Source of the DNA: CAZMCH01 sp964564735
GTDB lineage: Bacteria > Poribacteria > DTPJ01
NCBI GenBank assembly: GCA_964564735.1
Contig: CAZMCH010000026.1
Coordinates: forward strand, 1 to 45,345
Reading direction: 5' to 3'
DNA length: 45,345 bases
Of the stretch, positions 16,664 through 24,995 are shown piece after piece. The position numbers and the translations under genes were made by a program. Each line of letters begins with the position of its first letter. Position 1 is the first letter of the stretch. The notes below the pieces were generated by a model. That model did not search any database. It saw only the letters and a program-made list of their open reading frames with translations, and had not been told where the DNA came from.

Positions 16664-17734
16664 CTATTTATTCCAACCACCATATTCTTTTGCTGATTCT
16701 GCAAATGCTGCTATATTTTCCAAAGGCACTTCTGGGGCAAGGACATGCGTAGGTCCAATAACTAATCCACCACTTTTGCCGACAGTTTCTATTCTTTCTT
16801 TGATTTCGCGTCTGACATCGTCAGGAGTGCCAAACGGCATAGTATGTTGAATACCAAGAGTTCCCCAGAAAGCAATTTGATCGCCATACTTTTTCTTTAG
16901 TTTTGCAGGATCCATGCACTCAGGTTGGACAGGATTTAACACATTAAGACCTATCTCTATAAGTTTGGGTATTATGGGTTCTATATATCCATCGCTGTGA
17001 TAATGAATTATTATATCAGGTTTGGCATCCCTTGCGGATTTTATTACCTTTGCAAGCCGAGAACCAAGCCATTTAAACCATACCTCAGGGGACATCATTA
17101 GCTTATGCTCCATGCCAACATCATCACCAAGACTAAGAATATCTGTTCCTGCTTCAGCATATCGTCTAGCCATAAAGCACCTAATATCCGTTAGTCTATC
17201 CAGCAGACATTCAGCCATTTCGGGATTATCAAAGAAATCCATCATAAGTTCATTAAAGCCTCTTATCTGCCAAGCGATCTCAAATATGGTACATTGCATA
17301 CCCGCAATAGCAGCATATCCTGCATCATGTATGTTTTTGACAGCATTTTCCAGATGCTCATGACGATATGGAGCAGTTAAATCGGGTAATGGATAATCGC
17401 GCATTTCCTTGACCGTCGTTGCATAAGTCATAGGCGCAACAAAATGGTCATAGGCAGAATTTGATCCAACAATGAAAGCTGTTCCCCATTCATTCAGAGG
17501 AGTTCCCTCTGGTAAGTTTTTATGATATGGTCTATGGTCAATCACATCTTTAGTTCCAGCGAAGCCAACGCCTCGCCAATCGCTTTCTACTCCGAAATAT
17601 TCCCAATGATTATGAGAGCCAGTTTTTTCAACAAAAAGCCTATATGCTTCCCTGTTAAATCCACCAAGATCAATTGGCACTCTATCGGCTGGTTTTCTGG
17701 ATAGCACTGTTAATATTCTTTCTCTATGTGTCAT
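16664..17734 (-). CDS. Uroporphyrinogen decarboxylase (URO-D) superfamily protein
   Basis: 356 residues. It starts with RERILTVLSRKPADRVPIDL, the opening typical of URO-D superfamily proteins of the MtaA/CmuA and uncharacterised environmental type. Later landmarks are LSLGDDVGMEHKLMMSPEVWFKW-like segments (GDDVGMEHKLMMSPE), IIIHYHSDGYIEPIIPKLIE, VLNPVQPECMDPAKLK and GGLVIGPTHVLAPEVPLENI. HYHSDG and GPTHVL are conserved positions in methylcobamide:thiol methyltransferase relatives. A true heme-pathway role is unlikely because the HemE N-terminal arginine motif is absent. Read from the promoter at 18248-18276 through the LamG relic. Confidence 0.85.
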   Translation of the reverse strand: MTHRERILTVLSRKPADRVPIDLGGFNREAYRLFVEKTGSHNHWEYFGVESDWRGVGFAGTKDVIDHRPYHKNLPEGTPLNEWGTAFIVGSNSAYDHFVAPMTYATTVKEMRDYPLPDLTAPYRHEHLENAVKNIHDAGYAAIAGMQCTIFEIAWQIRGFNELMMDFFDNPEMAECLLDRLTDIRCFMARRYAEAGTDILSLGDDVGMEHKLMMSPEVWFKWLGSRLAKVIKSARDAKPDIIIHYHSDGYIEPIIPKLIEIGLNVLNPVQPECMDPAKLKKKYGDQIAFWGTLGIQHTMPFGTPDDVRREIKERIETVGKSGGLVIGPTHVLAPEVPLENIAAFAESAKEYGGWNK

Positions 17735-17738
17735 TCAA

Positions 17739-18234
17739 TTACTCCCTTAATTTTAATTCGCCCCATGTAGTTGATAGCCTGTTTTGTGTCGTAACTGCAA
17801 ATAATTGCCCTTTAACACCTTCTGTCATTACTTTCTTAACGCCTTTGGCATCCAAAGCACCGATATAAATCCCCAATTTGTCAAGAAGACCGGTATAATA
17901 TTCTGACGAACCAAGATCATGCCTAGAACCAATATATAAATCACCACTAAATAATGCTGGCCCCGGATTATTAAGTTGAAACTTCTCTATCAAGATATGT
18001 ATGAAATGCAGGACCATCTTGAACTACTGCGATATGATGCCATTTTTCATCAACAGGAACACAGGTAATCCATCTCAGATTACCTTCAAAATAGATTGCA
18101 AATGTGCCTCGTTTTAAATATCCAGAATCAAAGGCAAGTTCATGCAAATCGAATTTTCTGGAAATAATTCTGGAAAGTGTGCCTGTTCCACCGGCTTCGC
18201 CTTTCAGACTAAAAGAATACAAAGAAAAACCAAT
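17739..18234 (-). pseudogene. LamG/concanavalin-like domain protein, 5'-truncated and frameshifted
   Basis: Two frames join into one LamG-like jelly roll. The first (from 18234) reads FSLKGEAGGTGTLSRIISRK, GTFAIYFEGNLRWITCVPVD and the hallmark EKWHHIAVVQDG, then stops near 17990. The other frame continues NNPGPALFSGDLYIGSRHD and YTGLLDKLGIYIGALDAKGV, and ends RLSTTWGELKLRE at 17739. There is no start codon with a ribosome-binding site, and an in-frame stop (18235-18237) precedes the domain, so the 5' part of the gene is missing. The tail matches the KL..TWG.LK motif of the sigma-Kelch protein. It ends 4 bases before the URO-D start. Confidence 0.75.
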
Positions 18235-18247
18235 TTAACTCAATTCT

Positions 18248-18276
18248 AATATATTACTCGTAACTCTGTTTGTCAA
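18248..18276 (-). promoter_or_regulatory. Sigma-70 promoter upstream of the LamG relic and URO-D gene
   Basis: On the minus strand TTGACA (18271-18276), a 17-base spacer and TATATT (18248-18253). Intact although the LamG gene behind it is broken; it probably now serves the URO-D gene. Confidence 0.7.
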
Positions 18277-18343
18277 GGATTATCATTGCAAATCCTTTGA
18301 ATATAAAAGCCAAATATAATTTATTAAAATAAAAACACACTAA

Positions 18344-19132
18344 TTATCTGAAAAATAGCGATTGTAGTTGTCCTTTTTGTAAGAGTGCCAGTATATCCAT
18401 TCCCCAAGCGATTGCGATGTGTATAAATACCCCACCGAATATTGAGCGAGTTCTTAATGACAATGTGCCAAGAGCAATTCCAGCAATTATTGAGCCGACA
18501 GTTTCTGCAAATGGTTTCCCAAAATGGATCATAACATAAGGTATAACCATCACAAAGATCGCATAAGAACCAATATATCGAGCTAAAGCAAATACCATAA
18601 ATCCACGAAGAAAAAATTCTAATGCAAGAAAATATAATCCATAGGATATTTCCCAGATTGAAAGACTGAGAAATGATTCGCCAGCACCATAATAAAGTGG
18701 ATAATGATTATAGAATCTTTCTGAAAAAGATACGCCTATCAGTATTGGAAGCATAACGCCAAACATAATGAGATACATGGGAATATATCGTGAAAAGCCT
18801 CTTAATGTAAATCCATAATCGCATATTTTCCCTTTTAATACAATACGAATAAATATAAAAGGGATAAGCATATAAAGAATCAGGCACATAAAGGTCATAT
18901 AAAGTCGTGGATAAAGTCCTGACAAAGGCATATTGACAACAAACTGCCCAAAGGCTTGAGTAAAATGCTTTGATTGCCCAAAATACTTTTGAATAACTAA
19001 AATCAATGTTATTAGTATTATTGTGCTAATACATTTTTGATTGGATTTGAATTCAGGTTCGATATAATCATCATCGATTATCAACCATTGTTCTATGGTC
19101 AAACTGCATATTGTATTTTTTAGCCACGACAT
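18344..19132 (-). CDS. CPBP-family intramembrane metalloprotease-like protein
   Basis: 262 residues with about seven hydrophobic segments. The conserved motifs of CPBP (CAAX-prenyl-protease-like, Abi) proteins are visible: ALEFFLRGFMVFAL for motif 1, VIPYVMIHFGKPFAETVGSI for motif 2, and GGVFIHIAIAWGMDIL for motif 3. Motif 1 reads LEFFLRG, keeping one Glu and the Arg but not the double Glu, a variant that does occur in the family. The target is unknown. The cytoplasmic N-terminus is acidic. It stands alone between two unrelated transcription units. Confidence 0.8.
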   Translation of the reverse strand: MSWLKNTICSLTIEQWLIIDDDYIEPEFKSNQKCISTIILITLILVIQKYFGQSKHFTQAFGQFVVNMPLSGLYPRLYMTFMCLILYMLIPFIFIRIVLKGKICDYGFTLRGFSRYIPMYLIMFGVMLPILIGVSFSERFYNHYPLYYGAGESFLSLSIWEISYGLYFLALEFFLRGFMVFALARYIGSYAIFVMVIPYVMIHFGKPFAETVGSIIAGIALGTLSLRTRSIFGGVFIHIAIAWGMDILALLQKGQLQSLFFR

Positions 19133-19200
19133 ATTTTAATTCCCAATTTTGTGAAATAGAATAGTGACTAAATAATTGTGGTAGGTTATATAGCTGATGC

Positions 19201-19232
19201 TGGATTCAAGATTTAGATCAATCCTGAATCCA
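19201..19232 (-). terminator. Possible stem-loop after the second URO-D gene
   Basis: TGGATTCA (19201-19208) pairs with TGAATCCA (19225-19232) across a 16-base loop, just beyond the stop of the URO-D gene at 19254. There is no T-run after the stem, so termination is only a guess. Confidence 0.3.
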
Positions 19233-19253
19233 AGTTTTTGGAAATTGACGATA

Positions 19254-20339
19254 CTATGGTTTTATTAATCCAAAATCTTTTATTGCTTTTACAATTTGTG
19301 GGTAGCTTTTCCGCCAGCAATTAGGTGGCATGTTTTCAGAAATCTGAATCTGTAAACGTCCTGAATGTCCGCCCTGTTCCAATATTTCCATTGTAGCTTC
19401 ATATATTTCATTTTCTGATTTTAAATGAACTGATGAAGGATAATTTATACATACGCGCATATCCTTCCATATCCTCAAAGCATCTGCAACGCTGGTATCA
19501 TTATCAGGCGGAGGAGACATGGAGTCTAATAATTTGACAGGTGATTCACCAATAGCATCCCATAGAGGATTTAGGTCGCCGTCCATGTGAACAGCAATTA
19601 TTATCTCTTTATTGCAATCAGAAAGAATATCTGCTAGTTCCTGATATGAAGTAAGACAATATTTGCGAAAATATTTTTCCCCAATTATTGGAGCAGTTAT
19701 ATTATCTCCGAAGTCAAGATATGGAACAGGCAATTCATCAACAACATCCTTTAAAATATGGAATGTATTCCGTTGGACTCTAAACATCTCATCAAAGACT
19801 TCTTCCATTAATTCGGGATAGTCAACTATATGAAGCGATAAATCCTCTATACTCACCCATTGTATCCACAATTGCTGAAATGGTGTTCTGCCAATAGATG
19901 TATGTGGTAAGCCATCATTACCAAGACTTTTATAGATATTTTCCCAATTCTTTGTATCCCTATGGACGGTTATGTCTCTTAAATAGCTAAGGAATATTTT
20001 ATAGTCTTCTGGTTCTGTTATATAATGCTTGTAACTTGAGGAAGATATTGCAGCGTTAAGACGCTCATCTGTCAATTTGCCCTCTGGAGTATGTAAAGTG
20101 ATTCTTGTTCCTTTGCGCCCGTCAATGTTTATTTCCTCAGATTCAAATTTGCAGTTTGGAGTATGGTATCCATGAAGCCCGCACCATACAAGCAATCCCA
20201 TATTGTTTCTGCCTATAACTGACCAGACTTCATCATTCGGCGATCCAGAAATACCTGAATACTCAACAAAAGGCACATAGTCGTGTTCTCGTCCTTCAAC
20301 CAAAGCAAGCATCCGATCACGCATTGTCATTTCTGGCAT
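19254..20339 (-). CDS. Second URO-D superfamily protein
   Basis: About 361 residues starting MPEMTMRDRMLALVEG. The ATG at 20339 is chosen because GAGGAG lies 7 bases before it and just behind the stop of the Dabb gene. Landmarks are VPYLDFGDNITAPIIGEKYF, EIIIAVHMDGDLNPLWDAIG and DSMSPPPDNDTSVADAL, which occupy the positions of the conserved barrel strands seen in the other URO-D protein here. Sequence similarity between the two is low. Substrate unknown; family members move methyl groups or decarboxylate porphyrinogens. Last gene of an Fe-ADH, Dabb, URO-D operon. Confidence 0.75.
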   Translation of the reverse strand: MPEMTMRDRMLALVEGREHDYVPFVEYSGISGSPNDEVWSVIGRNNMGLLVWCGLHGYHTPNCKFESEEINIDGRKGTRITLHTPEGKLTDERLNAAISSSSYKHYITEPEDYKIFLSYLRDITVHRDTKNWENIYKSLGNDGLPHTSIGRTPFQQLWIQWVSIEDLSLHIVDYPELMEEVFDEMFRVQRNTFHILKDVVDELPVPYLDFGDNITAPIIGEKYFRKYCLTSYQELADILSDCNKEIIIAVHMDGDLNPLWDAIGESPVKLLDSMSPPPDNDTSVADALRIWKDMRVCINYPSSVHLKSENEIYEATMEILEQGGHSGRLQIQISENMPPNCWRKSYPQIVKAIKDFGLIKP

Positions 20340-20367
20340 ATATACACTCCTCAAAAAAAAGGATTTT

Positions 20368-20667
20368 TTAACATTCATAATCAATAACGATAACATCATC
20401 AACAATAGGACGAACAAGCGTTTGAGCAAGTTTCACATGCTCAGGATGTGGAACATAGCCATCACGAGATTCGGCATCTTTGAATCTAACAATAAATGCG
20501 AAATTGAAGCCATTTGCTTTACCTTCTGGACTATTGTTATACCCTCCAGAGACATCGTTCATGCCTGAAATTACTTTTTTTAGGTTATTTAAACCGTTCA
20601 TCAGAGCTTTTGTTTGTTCTTTTGTCACACCATCTTTTAGCTTCAATAGGACTATATGTTCGATCAT
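20368..20667 (-). CDS. Dabb (stress-responsive A/B barrel) domain protein
   Basis: 99 residues starting IEHIVLLKLKDGVTKEQ, the standard Dabb opening, with the middle FNFAFIVRFKDAESRDGY, the family box VPHPEHVKLAQTL and the closing strand VDDVIVIDYEC. The ATG at 20667 has AAAGGA 7 bases before it. Dabb proteins form dimeric alpha/beta barrels; their role is often unknown, and some act as small cyclases or monooxygenases. It starts 17 bases after the alcohol dehydrogenase stop. Confidence 0.88.
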   Translation of the reverse strand: MIEHIVLLKLKDGVTKEQTKALMNGLNNLKKVISGMNDVSGGYNNSPEGKANGFNFAFIVRFKDAESRDGYVPHPEHVKLAQTLVRPIVDDVIVIDYEC

Positions 20668-20684
20668 TAATATATCCTTTCTTA

Positions 20685-21845
20685 TCAATAAGCCTTTTCC
20701 AAAATCATCATAGCGTCATCAATAGTTACTTGCCTTGGATTAACTGCAATATGTCCGCTTTTCATAGCATCTTCTGCCATTTTTGGTAAAGATTCTTGTG
20801 TAACACCAACACTTTGAAGCGTAACAGGTGCGCCTATATCATCAGCTAATTCAACAACAGCATCAACAGAAGCGCGCGCAGCGTCCATTAATTTCATATT
20901 ATCGATATTTTCACCCATAGCATGTGCAATATTTCTGAATTTTTTTGGATATGCTAAAAGGTTAAATTCCATTCCATAAGGCAATAGTATAGCATTTGCC
21001 AATCCATGCGGAACATGGAACATTGCGCTTGGAGGCAGTGCAAGTGCATGGACAATACCCAATCTTGTACTTGTAAAAGCCATACCAGCCATGTTTGCCG
21101 CAATCTGCATATGAGACATCATGGTTAAATTATGTGGGTCTGCAACACATTGGCGCAAGTTATCTGCGATTAAACGTATCGAGGCTAATGCGAGAGTTTC
21201 CGAATGTGCATTTGCTAATTTTGAGACATAAGACTCGATAGCATGCGTTAAAGCGTCCATTCCAGAAGATATAATAACTGACGAAGGAGCTGTCGCCGGT
21301 AGATGTGGATCAAGAATTGCAACTTTCGGTGCAATCTTTGAACTCCATACAACGAATTTATAATTTCTATCTGTATCTGTGATTACTGATGAATATGTAA
21401 CTTCGCTACCAGTTCCAACTGTCGTTGGTATAGCTATTAGAGGCAATGTTGAATTAGGAAATTTATCAGCACCCTCGTAATCACATATTGAGCCTTCATT
21501 AGTAGCCATAATTGACATAGCCTTTGCTGCGTCAATGTTACTTCCTCCGCCAAGTCCAATTATTAGGTCAAATTTACCATTTTTTATTATTTCTGTTCCT
21601 TTATCAACAACTTTAACAGTTGGATCAGGCATAACTTCATCAAATATTTCAGACTCAATATCTGATTTTTTGAGAATCTTTTGCACAAGCTCAACTGCAC
21701 CAACTTTGACTATATTCTTTCCTGTAACAATCAAAACCTTTTTGGCATTAAATCCTTTTATCTCCTTTCCTAATTCATCAAGCGCACCAAGCCCTTTGAT
21801 TATTTTTGTTGGTACGTAAAAAATTCCAACACTTGAGCTATTCAT
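20685..21845 (-). CDS. Iron-containing (group III) alcohol dehydrogenase
   Basis: 386 residues, the normal length. Visible are the NAD-binding motif DLIIGLGGGSNIDAAKAM, IAIPTTVGTGSEVT, and the metal site: Asp and His in GMDALTHAIESYVSK, His in LGIVHALALP and His in FHVPHGLANAILLP. Family members oxidise or reduce short alcohols and aldehydes such as ethanol, butanol, 1,3-propanediol and lactaldehyde. The ATG at 21845 follows GGAGGT by 6 bases. First gene of a three-gene operon. Confidence 0.95.
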   Translation of the reverse strand: MNSSSVGIFYVPTKIIKGLGALDELGKEIKGFNAKKVLIVTGKNIVKVGAVELVQKILKKSDIESEIFDEVMPDPTVKVVDKGTEIIKNGKFDLIIGLGGGSNIDAAKAMSIMATNEGSICDYEGADKFPNSTLPLIAIPTTVGTGSEVTYSSVITDTDRNYKFVVWSSKIAPKVAILDPHLPATAPSSVIISSGMDALTHAIESYVSKLANAHSETLALASIRLIADNLRQCVADPHNLTMMSHMQIAANMAGMAFTSTRLGIVHALALPPSAMFHVPHGLANAILLPYGMEFNLLAYPKKFRNIAHAMGENIDNMKLMDAARASVDAVVELADDIGAPVTLQSVGVTQESLPKMAEDAMKSGHIAVNPRQVTIDDAMMILEKAY

Positions 21846-22242
21846 TATATTACCTCCATCAAATAAGCATAAATACAACTTTTATTGCAAGCATCTATAT
21901 ATGACAGATCCATTAAGAAAAAATATTCAGAACAAAAACTAATGCTTATCTGACAAATAATTTTATCAGATTTTTGCTATTACGTCAATTATCATATCCT
22001 GAGCTTCAGACATAAGTTCGGACATTTTAATAGTCTCTACCGTTGAAAACTTTTTTCAAAGTAGGTAAAACTAAAAAGTCTACCTTTACAAAAGGGAGAT
22101 TTAGAGGGATTTCCATAGATAATTTAATCAGATAATAAATTGTCCGAACTCATGTCTGATCTTCATTGTGAATATAAAGTAATTTATCTTCAATTTATAT
22201 AAAACAATAATAAAATAAGGATAAAATCTAAAATTTTTTGGC
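21846..22242. other. Gene-free stretch with decayed coding sequence and repeats
   Basis: No intact gene. On the minus strand, upstream of 21966, an open stretch reads STVETIKMSELMSE followed by AQDMIIDVIAKI and a stop, which looks like the end of a lost gene. The piece 22091-22112 (GGGAG and GGGATTT blocks separated by TTTAGA) resembles short dispersed repeats common in many environmental genomes. The inverted repeat is listed separately. Confidence 0.35.
22006..22159. repeat. 19-bp imperfect inverted repeat enclosing 116 bases
   Basis: The left arm 22006-22024 (begins TCAGACATAAG) and right arm 22141-22159 (ends CATGTCTGA) are complementary at 18 of 19 positions. No target-site duplication is visible outside the arms. 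It may be two opposed remnants of the same decayed gene, since each arm in its reading sense encodes S-E-L-M-S. Confidence 0.6.
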
Positions 22243-22271
22243 TTGTCAAAATATACTTTCTCTGTTATACT
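22243..22271 (+). promoter_or_regulatory. Sigma-70 promoter for PEP carboxykinase
   Basis: TTGTCA (22243-22248), a 17-base spacer and TATACT (22266-22271), about 75 bases before the ATG at 22349. Confidence 0.7.
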
Positions 22272-22348
22272 TATCCACCAATATTTTATATTATAATAAA
22301 TAACCATCAATATTGAATAATGAAAAGAATTGGGGGTAATACGAAAAT

Positions 22349-24061
22349 ATGAATGATTACAATTATATTCTCGATCATATAACAGACCTAATTGCTAGAT
22401 CAAAACATTCAGCAACTAATGTAACAGAATACATGGGACCTGCTTTAAGGCTAATATCAGAACTAACAGGTCAGCGAACTAGATATAGTGGATTTAATTG
22501 GGATACAAGGGTAAGAAACCGTTCAGAAAAATATACTGCAATAATTGGTAGTGATGAGCTTATGAAAGGAAATAAAGCACCTGAACAGCTAGAAACACTG
22601 AAAGAAAAAGATATTCAGCTAGCCAGAGTTTTCGGAGGAACATTCGGAGGAAAAGAATATAAAGGTCATGTTAATAGACTTCCTATCGATTATGTTCATC
22701 GTGTTATGGGAAGTGGAAAAGACCCGAATTTTGCTTTTAATTGTAATCTGCTTGTCACTACAAAAAATCCAATGTATCATCATATTGGCTATATGTGGGG
22801 CAAGATGCTGAGAGAGGTTGATCCCGTTAGAGAAGCCCCTAATCTTTATATATTGATTGTTCCTGATATTAATACAGGAGCTTTTGGAAGATTTTTTGCT
22901 TTCCCAGATATTGGTGTTACTATTGGTGTTGGTAGCGATTATATGGGTGAAGTTAAAAAAGGCTTCCTCCGTATGGCGATGTATCTTGCCAAATTAAAAG
23001 GAATTCTTGGCATTCATGCTGCATCAAAAGTTGTTAAAGCCTATGACGTTGAAGATGGCAAAATTAAGACTTACGGAGTTATAATATTTGGGCTTTCTGG
23101 AACAGGAAAGACAACTAATATCGGTCATACTCATTATCTTGATCGAGAGGGTGAGGCTTCGCTTGTTGCACAGGATGATTTTGTTGGATTAAGAATTGAT
23201 GATGGTAGCGTGCTTGGGACTGAGCAAGCATTTTTCCTAAAAACTGATTTGGATAATGATGATTTACTTCTAAAGCCAGCAACAGAATCATCAGAATTTG
23301 TTTCGCAAAACCTATATGTTGACTCAAAAGGTCGCATAGATTATCTTGAGGAAGACATCTGCGCAAATGGTAGAGGAATATTGCCTCTGTCCGTTTTGCC
23401 TCCAAATAGATTATATAATAGCATTGATTTGCCTCCAATTGAAGAACTCGATGGATTATATATGTTCTTTAACACAAGAAGCAATACGGTTGTGCCAATA
23501 ATACAGGAAATTACATCACCAGAACAAATAGCTGGCTATTTTATGCTTGGCGAATCAGTAGAAACTGCTGCGGGTGATCCAAGAAATGTCGGAAAATCTG
23601 TTAGAGTCGTTGGAACAAATCCATTTATTGTCGGTGATGAAGGCAATGAAGGCAATATGTTCTATGAATATGTCAAAAAATATCAACATAAGATCAAATG
23701 CTATGTCATGAATACAGGTGGAGTCGGGGAACTTAGAGACAAGGACGGAAATGTAGTTAGAAAACCAGCAAGACCTTGGAAAAATGGAATTGGCTATATG
23801 ACCAGAGCAATATTTAGAAATACAGCTCGTTGGGAAGATAATTCATGGTATGGAAACAGGATTCTTGTTGGCGGTGTAACCGATGTTGATGGCAATCCAT
23901 ACGATCTGGATCAATTTAATTTGCAATCACTTTATGACGCTGATGTTCTTAAAGGTATGGTAACGAAATTAAATAAAGATAGAATTGCATATCTTGAGGA
24001 ATATACTACACTCGATCCAAAGATCATTTCTACTATGAAAAAAGTTCTAAAGACAGAATAA
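22349..24061 (+). CDS. pckA: Phosphoenolpyruvate carboxykinase, ATP-type family
   Basis: 570 residues. It interconverts oxaloacetate and phosphoenolpyruvate with nucleotide and CO2, in gluconeogenesis or, in anaerobes, in the carboxylating direction. The nucleotide P-loop IIFGLSGTGKTTNIGH (about residues 246-260) has the ATP-type GLSGTGKTT pattern. GVTIGVGSDYMGEVKKGFLR, ASLVAQDDFVGLRI and VMNTGGVGE are further active-site regions. GQRTRYSGFNWDTRV replaces the usual TGRSPKDKF N-terminal arginine region, so this is a divergent branch. Single gene with its own promoter and a bidirectional terminator. Confidence 0.85.
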   Translation: MNDYNYILDHITDLIARSKHSATNVTEYMGPALRLISELTGQRTRYSGFNWDTRVRNRSEKYTAIIGSDELMKGNKAPEQLETLKEKDIQLARVFGGTFGGKEYKGHVNRLPIDYVHRVMGSGKDPNFAFNCNLLVTTKNPMYHHIGYMWGKMLREVDPVREAPNLYILIVPDINTGAFGRFFAFPDIGVTIGVGSDYMGEVKKGFLRMAMYLAKLKGILGIHAASKVVKAYDVEDGKIKTYGVIIFGLSGTGKTTNIGHTHYLDREGEASLVAQDDFVGLRIDDGSVLGTEQAFFLKTDLDNDDLLLKPATESSEFVSQNLYVDSKGRIDYLEEDICANGRGILPLSVLPPNRLYNSIDLPPIEELDGLYMFFNTRSNTVVPIIQEITSPEQIAGYFMLGESVETAAGDPRNVGKSVRVVGTNPFIVGDEGNEGNMFYEYVKKYQHKIKCYVMNTGGVGELRDKDGNVVRKPARPWKNGIGYMTRAIFRNTARWEDNSWYGNRILVGGVTDVDGNPYDLDQFNLQSLYDADVLKGMVTKLNKDRIAYLEEYTTLDPKIISTMKKVLKTE

Positions 24062-24082
24062 ATATAGAATACTGAACTAAAA

Positions 24083-24107
24083 AAGGGCGATTCAATGAAT
24101 CGCCCTT
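24083..24107. terminator. Bidirectional terminator between convergent genes
   Basis: A strong hairpin (AAGGGCGATT...AATCGCCCTT) lies between pckA (+) and the aldo/keto-reductase-like gene (-). On the minus strand the stem is followed by a run of T (TTTTTTAGT), a classic intrinsic terminator; on the plus strand only TTAATATTAT follows. Confidence 0.85.
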
Positions 24108-24160
24108 AATATTATAAAGTCTTACTTTCTCAAATCAGATATTCGTATTTTGACCTATTT

Positions 24161-24961
24161 TTACAGCATATCAACGTATTTTTCAAAAAAGGCAATATCT
24201 TTGCTAATCATATCAGGATCATCTTTGAGAAATAGACCGACACAAGCGACATCAATTTCCCTCATACACCTTCCCATTGTCTCAAATGCCTCAATAATTG
24301 GCTTATTTCCACCAGCAAAAACTTTATAATGAACTACAGGCTTCTTAATTTTGGAAATAACATCAAGCATAAGTTGACGGTCTTCATCATCCCATTTTTC
24401 GCCTTCGCTGATATGATGCGGATTTCTTGATCGGTCAGTCGGGTTATAATGACAACACATCTGAAAATCAACATCCAAATTATCATTTATCCATACATGA
24501 GCATCAGGGCTATGACCAGCAAATCCTGCGACAACATTTTCTTCCCTCATCATATCAAGCGCTTCATAAAAGTTATCAAACAGCTTATTTGCATACCAGC
24601 TATCAACCACGCCTCCATGAATATATGTTGCAACAGCCCCTAATTTTGCAGAAGCCTTTAGCCATTTCCTCCATGCGTTTGGATCATTGTGTTCAGTGCA
24701 TACTTGCGCAAACCATTGGATTTTTCCGCCTTTATTCCAGTAATCTTCTATTATGCTGAATATATGATCGTCTGTGCGACCAAAAAACGTGTTTATTCCC
24801 GATTTTTCTGCCTTAGATAAAGTTTCTATTATCTGTTTCGGTGTATAATAATCAGTCATTTCTTTGCTTCGTTCTGAATTCTGATGAGAAAATCCGCTAA
24901 ATGGATTCCCACCAATGCAAAGTCCAGAAACCTGAACGTTACCTATCTGAACTTTTCGCAT
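24161..24961 (-). CDS. Aldo/keto-reductase-like TIM-barrel protein
   Basis: 266 residues. The start VQIGNVQVSGLCIGGNPFSG resembles the AKR opening (GxxGxxVSxLxLGxxxF). KQIIETLSKAEKSGINTFF corresponds to the helix and strand before the AKR catalytic Asp-Tyr pair, but here NTFFGRTDD replaces the usual DTAxxYG, so the catalytic tyrosine appears missing. Later strands include IQWFAQVCTEH, ATYIHGGVVDSW, VVAGFAGHSP and VVHYKVFAGG. Probably an AKR-fold protein with altered or lost redox function. The ATG at 24961 has AAAGGA before it, 34 bases after the fprA stop. Confidence 0.65.
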   Translation of the reverse strand: MRKVQIGNVQVSGLCIGGNPFSGFSHQNSERSKEMTDYYTPKQIIETLSKAEKSGINTFFGRTDDHIFSIIEDYWNKGGKIQWFAQVCTEHNDPNAWRKWLKASAKLGAVATYIHGGVVDSWYANKLFDNFYEALDMMREENVVAGFAGHSPDAHVWINDNLDVDFQMCCHYNPTDRSRNPHHISEGEKWDDEDRQLMLDVISKIKKPVVHYKVFAGGNKPIIEAFETMGRCMREIDVACVGLFLKDDPDMISKDIAFFEKYVDML

Positions 24962-24995
24962 ATATCGTTCCTTTCTGCTAAACAAAGTCTTCTAT

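Noticed and set aside
17971..18222. A separate small gene starting at a TTG at 18222
   Set aside because: No ribosome-binding site; the frame is the middle of a LamG domain that continues in the other frame after a shift.
20340..20429. A hydrophobic N-terminal extension (signal-like) of the second URO-D protein
   Set aside because: It overlaps the Dabb gene in another frame, and GAGGAG before the ATG at 20339 marks the real start; URO-D proteins are cytoplasmic.
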